Source: Erythrobacter sp. 3-20A1M (GTDB lineage: Bacteria > Pseudomonadota > Alphaproteobacteria > Sphingomonadales > Sphingomonadaceae). Taken from it: DNA of 64,000 nucleotides. Of this stretch, positions 44,076-53,367 are shown in pieces. The stretch is from the NCBI RefSeq assembly GCF_018636735.1, contig NZ_CP045200.1, positions 1,550,001 to 1,614,000 of the forward strand, given 5' to 3'. Every line of letters begins with the position of its first letter. Positions within the stretch are counted from its first letter, which is position 1. The translations under genes and the position numbers were made by a program. The notes beneath the pieces are model-generated. The model did no database searches, was not told the origin of the DNA, and was given only the letters and a program-made list of their open reading frames with translations.

Positions 44076-45224
44076 ATGAACCGCAGAAATCTGATCGTAG
44101 CGCTGGTGGGAGCCGTGCTTATTCTAATCGCAGTTCTCTGGTTGTGGGGGGGAGGCGACGGGACCGAGAGCTCGGACGCAGTAGCGACCGAAGGCTCGGA
44201 AGAAAATCATGCAGCCGAGGGGATTGTTGAGCTTACCGATGAGCAGATCAAGGCTTCCCAGCTTGACATAGTAGCGGCAAGCGCGAGTTCGCTCGGTGCC
44301 GAAATCATCGCTCAAGGTAGCGTCGCCACATCGCCGCAAGGCCAAGCCGTGCTAAGCGCGGGCGCGGAGGGGCGGGTCGCACGTATTGCGAAAAGGCTGG
44401 GCGACCCTGTTCGCCGCGGCGAGACCGTAGCCACGATCGACAGCCGGGAAGCGGCGGCGATATCTGCCGATGTTACCTCGGCGCAGGCTCGCGCCGAACT
44501 CGCGCGGACGAGGCTCGAACGTGAACAAAAGCTCTTTGATGAGCAGGTAACGGCGCGTGCTGATCTTGAGACGGTTCGGGCTGAATACCAGCAAGCCCTC
44601 GCCGAGGTATCGCGGGCAAGGCAGGCCGCGGCGGCAGCAAATGCGTCGGGCCGCACCATTGCCGTACGTTCTCCGATTGCGGGCAGGGTGACGGGCGCCC
44701 CAGTAGTCCTCGGTTCGTACGTGACGGCCCAAGACGAGCTCTACCGCATTGCGAACGCCAACAGCGTTCAGATCGAGGCTGCGGTTCCTGCCGAGGATGC
44801 CAGGCGTATACTGATCGGAGCATCCGCCCGCGTCGAAGCGCCCGGAGGTGAGATCTCTGCGCGGGTTCTCAGCGTGACGCCAACCGCCGATGTCGAGAAC
44901 CGCTCGGCCACCGTCGTCCTCGCTCCCGCCTCCGGCGCAGGCCTCCTCCCAGGAGAGTATGTAAGAGTGCGGATCGAAAGTCGCACACCGGAAGGAACAG
45001 GCGGTGCCTTGGTGGTGCCGGCCGAGGCCGTGCAATCGGTGGACGGCCGCGATGTCGTGTTCGTCCGGACCGCCAACGGCTTCAAGGTCCAACCCGTGCA
45101 GATCGGCGCGCGCACTTCGGAAAGGGTGGAGATTCTTGGTGGGCTTGCCGCCGGCACGCGCATCGCGGGCCGCAAGGCGTTCCTGCTCAAGGCAGAGCTC
45201 GGACGCGGCGAAGCAGAACATTGA
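44076..45224 (+). CDS. czcB: CzcB-type RND periplasmic adaptor (second copy)
   Basis: 382 aa: one N-terminal anchor helix (LIVALVGAVLILIAVLWLW), an acidic linker, the barrel-sandwich ('SAGAEGRVARIAKRLGDPVR'), an alpha-hairpin of about 80 residues, and beta-barrel/membrane-proximal domains ('PGEYVRVRIE'). It joins CzcA to CzcC. Lipobox absent, unlike the first CzcB. Confidence 0.92.
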   Translation: MNRRNLIVALVGAVLILIAVLWLWGGGDGTESSDAVATEGSEENHAAEGIVELTDEQIKASQLDIVAASASSLGAEIIAQGSVATSPQGQAVLSAGAEGRVARIAKRLGDPVRRGETVATIDSREAAAISADVTSAQARAELARTRLEREQKLFDEQVTARADLETVRAEYQQALAEVSRARQAAAAANASGRTIAVRSPIAGRVTGAPVVLGSYVTAQDELYRIANANSVQIEAAVPAEDARRILIGASARVEAPGGEISARVLSVTPTADVENRSATVVLAPASGAGLLPGEYVRVRIESRTPEGTGGALVVPAEAVQSVDGRDVVFVRTANGFKVQPVQIGARTSERVEILGGLAAGTRIAGRKAFLLKAELGRGEAEH

Positions 45225-45249
45225 TCCAGATTGAGCCGGAGTTGCCAAG

Positions 45250-48200
45250 ATGATTTCCAGTCTAGTCGAGATGTCGGTCCGCAACCGCATCCTCGTTCTG
45301 TTCGTAACGGCGGCGGTCGCGATCTGGGGTACTATCAATCTCCTCAATCTGCCGATCGACGCGGTACCGGACATCACCAATAACCAAGTCCAGATCAATA
45401 CGGTCGATCCGACGCTGTCGCCGCTCGATGTCGAGCGCCTGGTCACCTACCCCGTCGAGGTCTCACTGGCCGGTATTCCGGGGCTGGAGTCGACTCGCTC
45501 GATTTCTCGCAACGGCTTCTCGCAAGTCACCGCGATCTTCAGCGACAGCACCGACGTCTATTTCGCGCGCCAGCAGGTCGCCGAGCGCCTCACCACGGTG
45601 CGCAACAATCTGCCGGCCACGGCGGAGCCTTCAATGGGACCGGTCTCGACGGGCCTGGGCGAGGTTCTGATGTGGACCGTGAGCTACGCTGACCCAACAC
45701 CCGGCAAGCAGCGTAGCGGGCCAGGCTGGCAAGCCGATGGATCGTATCTTACGCCCGAAGGCGAACGCCTAACCGATGAAGTCTCGCGTTCGGCCTACCT
45801 GCGAACGCTGCAAGACTGGGTCATCGCGCCGCAAATGCGCAACGTCGATGGCGTCGCAGGCGTCGATTCGATCGGGGGCTATGCCCGCCAATTTGTGGTA
45901 ACTCCGTCGTCTGCACGGCTTGCTTCATTCGGCATTGGCTTCGACGAGTTGGCGAGCGCGCTGGAAAGTATCAATCTCTCGGTCGGGGCCAATTACGTCC
46001 AGCGCGGTGGTGAGGCCTTCCTCGTTCGCTCCGATGCCCGCTTCCGCACGATTGACGAAATCGAGGACGCAATCATAGCGCGGCGCGAAGGCATCCCCGT
46101 GCGCGTACGCGATGTCGCCACCGTCAAAAACGGCGGCGATTTGCGTACCGGCGCAGCATCCAAGGACGGGGAAGAGGCGGTCGTCGGTACCACCTTGATG
46201 TTGCTGGGCGAGAACAGCCGTGCGGTCGCGGCCGCTGCTGGCGATCGCCTCGCCGAACTCGCGCAGACAATGCCGCCGGACGTCGAACTCGACATCGTTC
46301 TCGACCGGTCGAAGCTTGTCAATGCGACGATCGCGACGGTCGAAAAGAACCTGACCGAGGGTGCGCTTCTGGTCATCGCGTCGCTTTTTCTGCTGCTCGG
46401 CAACTTTCGTGCGGCGCTGATCACCGCGCTCGTCATTCCCCTGTCGTTCCTGATGATGGCAATCGGGATGAACCGGGTCGGTGTCTCGGGCAATCTGATG
46501 AGTCTGGGGGCGCTCGATTTCGGCCTGATCGTTGATGGTAGCGTGATCATCGTGGAGAATTTCCTCCGGCGCATCAGCGAACGCCAGCACGAGGAAGGTC
46601 GCGTGCTCGCGCTCGGCGAGCGCCTCGAAGAGGTCATCGCGTCGACCCGAGAAATGATCCGACCGTCTTTGTTTGGACAAGCGATCATCCTGCTGGTCTT
46701 CGTGCCCTTGCTCACGTTCCAGGGTGTCGAAGGCAAGACGTTTTCGCCCATGGCCATCACCGTGATGCTGGCGCTTCTCTCGGCATTCGTCATTTCCTTG
46801 ACGCTCGTGCCGGCACTGCTTGCGCTGCTCATCCGGGGAAAGGTCGCGGAAAAGGAAGTGCGCGCGGTCGGCTGGCTGCGGGAGAAGTACGAGCCGGCGT
46901 TGCGCAAGGCCCTGGACTGGCCGAAGCGGACCGCTTTGGCAGGTTTCGGCGTTTTCGCATTTTCGCTCGTAGTGTTCGGCTTCATTGGCAGCGAATTCAT
47001 GCCCCAGCTCGACGAGCAGGATCTGTCGATCCAGTCGATCCGCATTCCCTCAACGTCGCTCGCACAGTCGCTGGAGATGCAGCAGGGCATTGAGCGGACC
47101 GTCAGCCAGTTTCCTCAGGTCGATTACATCTATTCGAAGACTGGAACGGCCGAAGTTGCGAGCGACCCGATGCCGCCGAATATTTCCGATGCGTTCGTGA
47201 TCCTTAAGCCCCGCGACGAATGGCCGGATCCTGATTTGTCAAAGCCTGAACTCATCGCTGAAATGGAGAAGGCCATTTCCAAGCGGATTGGCAGCGATTT
47301 CCAGTTCAGTCAGCCGATCGAGATGCGCTTCAACGAATTGATCGCCGGGGTTCGCGGTGACATCGCGGTCAAGATATTCGGCGACGATCTGGAGCAACTG
47401 ACCGCTACCGCGAACGAACTTGCCGGGGTCTTCTCGGGCATCAAGGGCGCAACCGAAGTTTCCGTGGAGCAAACCGAGGGCTTTCCAACCCTCGATATCC
47501 AATTTGACCGTCCCGCGATTGCCGCGCACGGTCTGACAGTGGACGAAGTTGCCGCAACGGTATCGGCCGCGCTCGGCGGAGCGGAGAGCGGCCTCGTGTT
47601 CCAGGGCGACCGTCGGTTCGACATCGTTGTGCGACTGCCCGACGACGTGCGCAACGATCTCGATGCCATCGGAGCCCTGCCCGTCATGCTGCCGGAGAAC
47701 GGAGCGGGAGAGCGCGCCTCGGTACCGTTGCGATCGCTCGCCAGCCTGAGCGAGGTTGAAGGGCTAAACCAGATCAGCCGCGAAAACGGCAAACGACGGG
47801 TTGTGGTTCAGCTCAACGTGCGCGGACGAGATGTCAGCTCGGTCGTGGCTGAAGCGAAAGAGAAGATTGCCCAACAGGTGCAATTGCCGTCCGGCGCCTA
47901 CCTCGAATGGGGCGGACAGTATGAAAACCTCCAAGCTGCGCAAGCGCGCATAGGCATCGTCGTTCCAGTGGTGGGTCTGGTGATTTTCGGTCTCCTGGTC
48001 ATGGCACTCGGCAACCTACGCATGGCTACCGCCGTTTTCGTTACGGTTCCGCTCGGGATCGCCGGTGGGATATTCTCGCTGGCGTTGACCGGACTTCCGT
48101 TTTCGATCTCGGTGGCGGTGGGATTCATCGTCCTTGCCGGTGTGGCGGTGCTCAATGGGCTCGTAATGATGACGAGCATGCAGGGCCGATTGCGCGAAGG

Positions 48201-48525
48201 GATGACGCTCGACGACTCGATCTATGGCGGAGCCGTGGAGCGATTCCGGGCGGTGCTGATGACCGCGATAGTGCCGTCGCTCGGCTTTGTGCCGATGGCG
48301 ATCGCAACGGGAACCGGGGCTGAAGTGCAGAAGCCGCTCGCGATCGTCGTGATCGGTGGGCTGGTCACGGCCACGATTCTGACCCTGTTCGTGCTTCCGG
48401 CGATAACCCGCCTGATCCTCGCACGACAGGGCGACGGGGGAGCGCGATGGGATCTGCGCAAATGGATGCCCACGCTGCCGGCTTTCGGTCCTCTCGCGCG
48501 CTGGCGGCGACGGGGCGCAGTGTGA
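45250..48525 (+). CDS. czcA: CzcA-type RND heavy-metal efflux pump (complete)
   Basis: 1091 aa with full RND architecture: 12 helices and two large periplasmic loops. Signatures: '[17 protein letters not shown]', 'GLDF..LIVDGSVIIVENFLRR' (helix IV Asp region DFGLIVDG, proton relay), and 'SVAVGFIVLAGVAVLNGLV'. The helix IV acidic residues typical of heavy-metal HAE1/HME pumps are present. It starts 25 bp after czcB. Likely Co/Zn/Cd exporter; the metal is not certain. Confidence 0.95.
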   Translation: MISSLVEMSVRNRILVLFVTAAVAIWGTINLLNLPIDAVPDITNNQVQINTVDPTLSPLDVERLVTYPVEVSLAGIPGLESTRSISRNGFSQVTAIFSDSTDVYFARQQVAERLTTVRNNLPATAEPSMGPVSTGLGEVLMWTVSYADPTPGKQRSGPGWQADGSYLTPEGERLTDEVSRSAYLRTLQDWVIAPQMRNVDGVAGVDSIGGYARQFVVTPSSARLASFGIGFDELASALESINLSVGANYVQRGGEAFLVRSDARFRTIDEIEDAIIARREGIPVRVRDVATVKNGGDLRTGAASKDGEEAVVGTTLMLLGENSRAVAAAAGDRLAELAQTMPPDVELDIVLDRSKLVNATIATVEKNLTEGALLVIASLFLLLGNFRAALITALVIPLSFLMMAIGMNRVGVSGNLMSLGALDFGLIVDGSVIIVENFLRRISERQHEEGRVLALGERLEEVIASTREMIRPSLFGQAIILLVFVPLLTFQGVEGKTFSPMAITVMLALLSAFVISLTLVPALLALLIRGKVAEKEVRAVGWLREKYEPALRKALDWPKRTALAGFGVFAFSLVVFGFIGSEFMPQLDEQDLSIQSIRIPSTSLAQSLEMQQGIERTVSQFPQVDYIYSKTGTAEVASDPMPPNISDAFVILKPRDEWPDPDLSKPELIAEMEKAISKRIGSDFQFSQPIEMRFNELIAGVRGDIAVKIFGDDLEQLTATANELAGVFSGIKGATEVSVEQTEGFPTLDIQFDRPAIAAHGLTVDEVAATVSAALGGAESGLVFQGDRRFDIVVRLPDDVRNDLDAIGALPVMLPENGAGERASVPLRSLASLSEVEGLNQISRENGKRRVVVQLNVRGRDVSSVVAEAKEKIAQQVQLPSGAYLEWGGQYENLQAAQARIGIVVPVVGLVIFGLLVMALGNLRMATAVFVTVPLGIAGGIFSLALTGLPFSISVAVGFIVLAGVAVLNGLVMMTSMQGRLREGMTLDDSIYGGAVERFRAVLMTAIVPSLGFVPMAIATGTGAEVQKPLAIVVIGGLVTATILTLFVLPAITRLILARQGDGGARWDLRKWMPTLPAFGPLARWRRRGAV

Positions 48526-48562
48526 TCGTCTTTTGCTGAGTGTAGATTGAAGGAGAGCATCG

Positions 48563-48910
48563 ATGACGCAGATCAAATCCATGCTGATGCGGATTTACAC
48601 CGACGAGGCGGCGATGCACGGCGACGAAGAAGCTGTGCATGTCGTCGTCGGCAGGGCGCGACAGGCGGGCCTTGCCGGGGCGACCGTGCTACGCGGTCGG
48701 CTCGGCTTCGCATCGGGTTCGGCGGTGCATCGGCACTACTCGCTGGGCATTGGCGATAATCCGCCGATGGTCATCGAACTCGTCGACCGCGAAGACCGGC
48801 TGCGCGAGTTCGTCCCGCAACTCGCGGATATGCACGGCATCGGGCTCATCACTCTGGAGGCGGTGGAAATCCTGTTCGCCGCCGATCATTCCCGCAAACG
48901 CGAGGCCTGA
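48563..48910 (+). CDS. DUF190 PII-like protein
   Basis: 115 aa, SD AGGAG. 'LMRIYTDEAAMHGDE', 'ARQAGLAGATVLRGRLGFASG' and 'PMVIELVDREDRL' are typical of PF02641, a PII-like trimeric fold. Often found near metal or ion transporters; the effector is unknown. It follows czcA by 37 bp, suggesting it modulates the pump or its expression. Confidence 0.88.
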   Translation: MTQIKSMLMRIYTDEAAMHGDEEAVHVVVGRARQAGLAGATVLRGRLGFASGSAVHRHYSLGIGDNPPMVIELVDREDRLREFVPQLADMHGIGLITLEAVEILFAADHSRKREA

Positions 48911-49092
48911 ATGAGCCAACGCCAGACCGCAAGTAAATGCGTGGCCTCCTTTAGCCCTCACGCCCTATTCCACCGGTCTGGGAGCGGGGCATGGCTCGAT
49001 GCGACGCGTTCGCCCCGGACGCGACGGTGCTCGGCTCCACTTAAGACGGAGCCTTCGCGGGTGTCCTTGCGCAAAGCTCGTAAGGTTCGATC

Positions 49093-51165
49093 ATGATACC
49101 GCCACAGACCATCACTCAATCTCCCGCGCCCGAAAGCGGCGCCGCCGGCGCGCCGCCGTCCGATCGGGGCCACGACAAGCACGATCACAATCACGCGCAT
49201 GGCGGTGCGCTCGGCGCGAACTCGGAACTGATATTTGCGCTCATCTGCGGCGGCCTGCTCGCAATCGGCTTCGCCATCGACAAGCTCGTAGCTGATGCGC
49301 CCGTGTGGTTGCCGACCGCGCTTTACGTCGCGGCCTATTTCTTCGGCGGTTTCTTCACCGTGCGCGAAGCGGTCGACAACCTGAAACAGCGCAAGTTTGA
49401 GATCGACACACTGATGCTCGTCGCGGCTGGGGGGGCCGCTGCGCTCGGCGCGTTCGCCGAAGGCGCCCTCCTGCTGTTCCTGTTCAGCCTTGGCCATGCG
49501 CTCGAACACTACGCCATGGGCCGCGCGAAACGCGCGATCGAGGCGCTTGCCGAGCTCGCTCCAAAAACTGCCACTATGCGCGGTGAAGATGGCGAATTGC
49601 GCGAAGTTCCCGTCGATGAGCTGGCGGTCGGCGCGATCGTCGTGGTCAGGCCCGACGAGCGGGTTCCCTCGGACGGGTTCATCGTGAAGGGCGTCACCGC
49701 GATTAACCAGGCCCCGGTAACAGGGGAAAGCATGCCAGTCGACAAGCGCTTCGTGATGAACGACGAGACCGCGCGCGCAGATCCCGACCGGCTCGATGCC
49801 ACCTATCGCGTCTTCGCCGGGACCATCAACGGCAGCGGCCTGATCGAGATCGAAGTGACCCGCCTCTCGAGCGAGACGACACTCGCCAAAGTGGTGAAGA
49901 TGGTTAGCGAGGCTAACACGCGAAAGTCTCCGACGCAGCGCTTCACCGATCGTTTCGAGCGAATTTTCGTGCCTGCTGTGCTGGCGCTCGCGGTGCTGCT
50001 CCTGTTCGCCTGGGTGGTCGTCGACGAGCCGTTTCGCGACAGCTTCTACCGGGCGATGGCCGTGCTGGTTGCGGCCAGTCCCTGCGCACTGGCGATCGCC
50101 ACGCCCAGCGCGGTCCTTTCAGGAATCGCGCGCGGCGCACGGGGCGGCGTGCTGATCAAGGGAGGCGCCCCCCTCGAACTGCTGGGATCGCTCGACGTCA
50201 TCGCGTTCGACAAGACCGGCACGCTGACCATGGGAGAGCCACGCATTCAGGAGATCGTGCCCGCAGCGGGCGTGACCAAGGAGGAGTTGATGGCGGTTGC
50301 GGTCGCCGTCGAAAGCCTGAGCGATCACCCGCTTGCGCGAGCAATCGCGGAGCACGGTCGCGAGCGCGTGGGCGATAGGCCCATCCCGCGCGCTGCAGGA
50401 CTTGAAAGCCTGACCGGCCGGGGTGTTTCGGCGAAGATTGATGGTGAGGATGTCATCATCGGCAAGGCGGAGATGTTCGGAGCCGACGGCCTTGCTCCGT
50501 TGTCCGCGGAGATGACCCAGGCCATCGAGCGGCTGCGGCAGGCCGGTCAGACAAGCGTGGCCGTGCGCATGGGCAGGCGCGACCTCGGCGCGATCGGTCT
50601 GATGGACACGCCGCGGAGACCCGCCAGGGATGCTCTGGCGCGATTGCGCGCGCTCGGCATCAGGCGCATGATCATGATCTCGGGCGACCACCAGCGGGTC
50701 GCCGAAGCGGTCGCCACCGAGGTTGGCATCGATGAGGCCCGCGGCGATCTCCTCCCCGAAGACAAGGTCGATGTCATCAAGGCCATCCGGGACACCACGA
50801 GGGTCGCGATGGTCGGCGACGGCGTGAACGACGCCCCCGCCATGGCGAACGCCACCGTCGGCATCGCGATGGGCGCCGCCGGTTCGGATGTCGCACTGGA
50901 AACAGCTGATGTCGCACTGATGGCCGACGACCTGGCGCATCTCCCGTTCGCGGTAGGCCTCAGCAGGCGCACGAAATCCATCATTCGGCAGAACGTCTAC
51001 GTAAGCCTCGGCGTGGTCGCCGTGCTGGTGCCGGCGACCATCCTCGGCCTCGGAATCGGTCCCGCGGTCGCGATGCACGAAGGTTCGACCCTGGTCGTGG
51101 TGTTTAACGCGCTCCGACTGCTTGCCTATCGTGATGGGCCGCGACACCGCCCATCCGGTGTCTGA
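49093..51165 (+). CDS. P1B-4-type metal ATPase (Co/Zn)
   Basis: 690 aa. His-rich cytosolic N-terminus (DRGHDKHDHNHAHGG) instead of an HMA domain. TGES, SPC metal motif in 'AASPCALAIATP' (about 329), DKTGTLT (about 372), GDGVNDAP and HEGST in helix 8 (about 661). The SPC plus HEGxT pair defines subgroup P1B-4, mostly Co2+ and Zn2+ exporters. The 182-bp gap before it holds a hairpin, GGCTCC/GGAGCC (49033-49053), with a lone CTTAAG half-site. Confidence 0.93.
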   Translation: MIPPQTITQSPAPESGAAGAPPSDRGHDKHDHNHAHGGALGANSELIFALICGGLLAIGFAIDKLVADAPVWLPTALYVAAYFFGGFFTVREAVDNLKQRKFEIDTLMLVAAGGAAALGAFAEGALLLFLFSLGHALEHYAMGRAKRAIEALAELAPKTATMRGEDGELREVPVDELAVGAIVVVRPDERVPSDGFIVKGVTAINQAPVTGESMPVDKRFVMNDETARADPDRLDATYRVFAGTINGSGLIEIEVTRLSSETTLAKVVKMVSEANTRKSPTQRFTDRFERIFVPAVLALAVLLLFAWVVVDEPFRDSFYRAMAVLVAASPCALAIATPSAVLSGIARGARGGVLIKGGAPLELLGSLDVIAFDKTGTLTMGEPRIQEIVPAAGVTKEELMAVAVAVESLSDHPLARAIAEHGRERVGDRPIPRAAGLESLTGRGVSAKIDGEDVIIGKAEMFGADGLAPLSAEMTQAIERLRQAGQTSVAVRMGRRDLGAIGLMDTPRRPARDALARLRALGIRRMIMISGDHQRVAEAVATEVGIDEARGDLLPEDKVDVIKAIRDTTRVAMVGDGVNDAPAMANATVGIAMGAAGSDVALETADVALMADDLAHLPFAVGLSRRTKSIIRQNVYVSLGVVAVLVPATILGLGIGPAVAMHEGSTLVVVFNALRLLAYRDGPRHRPSGV

Positions 51166-51199
51166 AAAGGAAAAGTCAAACAGCCTGTGAGGTTTGAAT

Positions 51200-51559
51200 A
51201 TGTTGGAACTAACCGAAGAAGACCGCATCCTTGTCATCAGAGCGGGCGGCAAACTCACCCTGGCGGATTACGATCGCTTCGTGCCCGCGTTCGAAGAAGC
51301 AGCCGCGCGCGAGGCGGGGCGCCTTCCGATGCTGATAGAATTGGATGACGACTTTGCCGGTTGGGATCTGGGCGGGCTGTGGCGCGATCTGAAGTTCGAC
51401 GTGAAACATAAGGACAGCTTTGGGCGGATCGCGGTCGTCGGCGACAAGAGATGGGAGGAGTGGGGAACCAAGCTGTCGAATCCCCTATTCCCTTCTGCAG
51501 AGATGCGCTTTTTCGAACGCGAGGAGCGAACAAGCGCCAAGGTTTGGCTACGGAGCTAA
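51200..51559 (+). CDS. SpoIIAA-like STAS-fold protein
   Basis: 119 aa from ATG 51200 with GAGG upstream. 'ILVIRAGGKLTLADYDRF', 'LLIELDD'-type strand (MLIELDDDFAGW) and 'FGRIAVVGDKRWEEWG' match the SpoIIAA-like family PF11964, small soluble lipid- or nucleotide-binding-fold proteins. Frequently next to metal transporters; role unknown. It is 14 bp from the next transporter gene and probably in its operon. Confidence 0.85.
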   Translation: MLELTEEDRILVIRAGGKLTLADYDRFVPAFEEAAAREAGRLPMLIELDDDFAGWDLGGLWRDLKFDVKHKDSFGRIAVVGDKRWEEWGTKLSNPLFPSAEMRFFEREERTSAKVWLRS

Positions 51560-51572
51560 CAGGGGCAGCACG

Positions 51573-52202
51573 ATGACCGGTAAATCAGAATTCGACCTGG
51601 CTTCGGCGGATAAGCGCCGGACATTGTGGATCGTGCTGTGGCTCAACGTCGCGATCGCGGTTGGATTCTTCGTTGGCGGCTATTTTGCGGACTCGAACGC
51701 ACTACTCGCCAATGGTCTCGATAATTCTTCGGATGCCATCGTCTACGGCCTCAGCCTCCTTGCGTTGTCGCGGTCGGGAAGCTGGAAGCGCGGCGCCGCG
51801 CGTTTTTCGGGTATCATGCTCCTGATATTCGCCGGCGGCGTCGTTGCCGACGCTGTCCGGCGTTACCTGGAGGGATCCGATCCCGGCGGCATCCTGATGA
51901 TCGCGATGGCGGCTATAGCAGGGATCGTGAACCTCTATTGCCTCCGCCTGCTGCAGAAAATGCAGGACAAGGATGTCAACCTGCGCGCCGCGACCACATT
52001 CAGCTTCAACGATTTCATCTCCAACGGCGGCATTATCATTGCCGGTATCATTGTGATGATCACGGGCGCGAACTGGCCCGATCTCTTGGTGGGCGTCGCG
52101 GTCGCCGGCATCGCGTTATACGGTGGGATCGATATCCTCCGGGATGCGCATTCCGACAAGCATGACGAGAAAGGAACGACCCACCAGAGCGATGGGCGGT
52201 GA
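51573..52202 (+). CDS. short CDF-like cation transporter
   Basis: 209 aa, six predicted helices. 'ALLANGLDNSSDAIVYGLS' and 'SFNDFISNGGIIIAGI' are the CDF helix II and V metal-site regions, with Asp/Asn ligands (NxxD, NxxxN-like) in place of the usual HxxxD pairs. The C-terminal domain is cut down to a short tail (HSDKHDEKG). Likely exports a divalent cation; specificity may be altered. Start ATG 51573. Confidence 0.82.
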   Translation: MTGKSEFDLASADKRRTLWIVLWLNVAIAVGFFVGGYFADSNALLANGLDNSSDAIVYGLSLLALSRSGSWKRGAARFSGIMLLIFAGGVVADAVRRYLEGSDPGGILMIAMAAIAGIVNLYCLRLLQKMQDKDVNLRAATTFSFNDFISNGGIIIAGIIVMITGANWPDLLVGVAVAGIALYGGIDILRDAHSDKHDEKGTTHQSDGR

Positions 52203-52320
52203 TTGGGAGGTTTTCACCCAGGCCCGTCGCGACGTTAAGCCATCCCAAGTGTATCCGGGCCGTTGCGACTTGCCGACATGAAGCTACGGCGCGGCGTCGC
52301 TGCGAAACGGCGCTCCTTGC

Positions 52321-53190
52321 ATGACCTTGGTCGATCTGATTATCGCTTCCGAAGGACTTTCGCACGTCCTGACCGTAGCCATCCTCATGGCAGTGATTGC
52401 AGGGGCGACCGTTCTGTGCGTCCGCGGCCTTCGGTTGTCGCAGCCTGCCGGGGATCTGGCCGCCTTTCTGTCGGCAGGGTTTGCCCTGGGTCTCGCTCTT
52501 ATTCTTCTTTTCGAACTCGCCAGCGAGAAGGCCCTCGGACCGCCGGAAACTCTGGCCATGGTGGCGGGAGGACTGAGCTTCGCCGCGTGTCTTGGTTTGG
52601 ATCCATCAAAATGGCTCACTCGGAACCGTATGCCGAACGAGGGGCCTACGGATCGGCAATATGGCTGGCGCAAGAACTTTCGAACCGCAGCGCTGGCACT
52701 CGCCGGTGGTATCATTTTTGGAACCGCCGCCCTCGCGTCGCGCGACGTCGAACTAAAAATTGCAATCGGCCTTGCCATGGCGTGGGCAGTTTTATGGCTA
52801 GGGCTTCCAGACACTTCCGCAACCCGAATCGGCGCCAGGGGGAAGCTTGATCTCAACTTCGCGGTTGCTTCAATTCTGTTTCTAGGCGGCGCGCTCGGAA
52901 CATATTCCTTGCTCGAATTGCTCCCCACCGAGGTGGTGCCGGCGTTGTTCGCCTTCGAGGCGGGGTTTCTCCTGGTCGGTGCTTTCGGTCTTGTAGTCCC
53001 AACGAAATCCGCCGCCGCCCCCAGGGTTGGGCGTGGTCTTGCAGTCCTGATCGCCAGCCTTGCTGGCTTGATCCTGCTCGCCGAGGGACTGGAGGCTGTT
53101 TTGTCGCCTGAAGCCTCCAACTCTTTGGGTCATCCGTCTCCATCGGTGACCGCCGAAGTTGTCACCTTTTTTCGTATGAAAACCATCTGA
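52321..53190 (+). CDS. multi-pass membrane protein of unknown function
   Basis: 289 aa with about eight hydrophobic helices (for example VAILMAVIAGATVLCVRGL and AAFLSAGFALGLALILLF) and few polar motifs. It does not match a family I can name. Neighbours are a CDF-like transporter upstream and an acetolactate-synthase-like gene downstream, 177 bp away. A start at 52321 is assumed; SD is weak. Confidence 0.6.
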   Translation: MTLVDLIIASEGLSHVLTVAILMAVIAGATVLCVRGLRLSQPAGDLAAFLSAGFALGLALILLFELASEKALGPPETLAMVAGGLSFAACLGLDPSKWLTRNRMPNEGPTDRQYGWRKNFRTAALALAGGIIFGTAALASRDVELKIAIGLAMAWAVLWLGLPDTSATRIGARGKLDLNFAVASILFLGGALGTYSLLELLPTEVVPALFAFEAGFLLVGAFGLVVPTKSAAAPRVGRGLAVLIASLAGLILLAEGLEAVLSPEASNSLGHPSPSVTAEVVTFFRMKTI

Positions 53191-53367
53191 TGGCCAAACT
53201 CCATCGTCGTTCGTTCATGGCCGTCAGGGTCATTCCCCTGACGGGCAAGGTCGGAGCAATAGTCACCCTCGTCCCGCGGTCGGGATCAGCGTCCTTTCGA
53301 CCGTTCGTCCGCGGTCTTTCGGGCGTGGCGTCCCGCCAGATCGCCTATTCAGCGAGGAAGATAACCC

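Noticed and set aside
49040-49045. Lone CTTAAG hexamer upstream of the P1B-4 ATPase as a ninth regulator site
   Set aside because: No TAAG 11 bp away on either side; it lies in the loop of a GGCTCC/GGAGCC hairpin.
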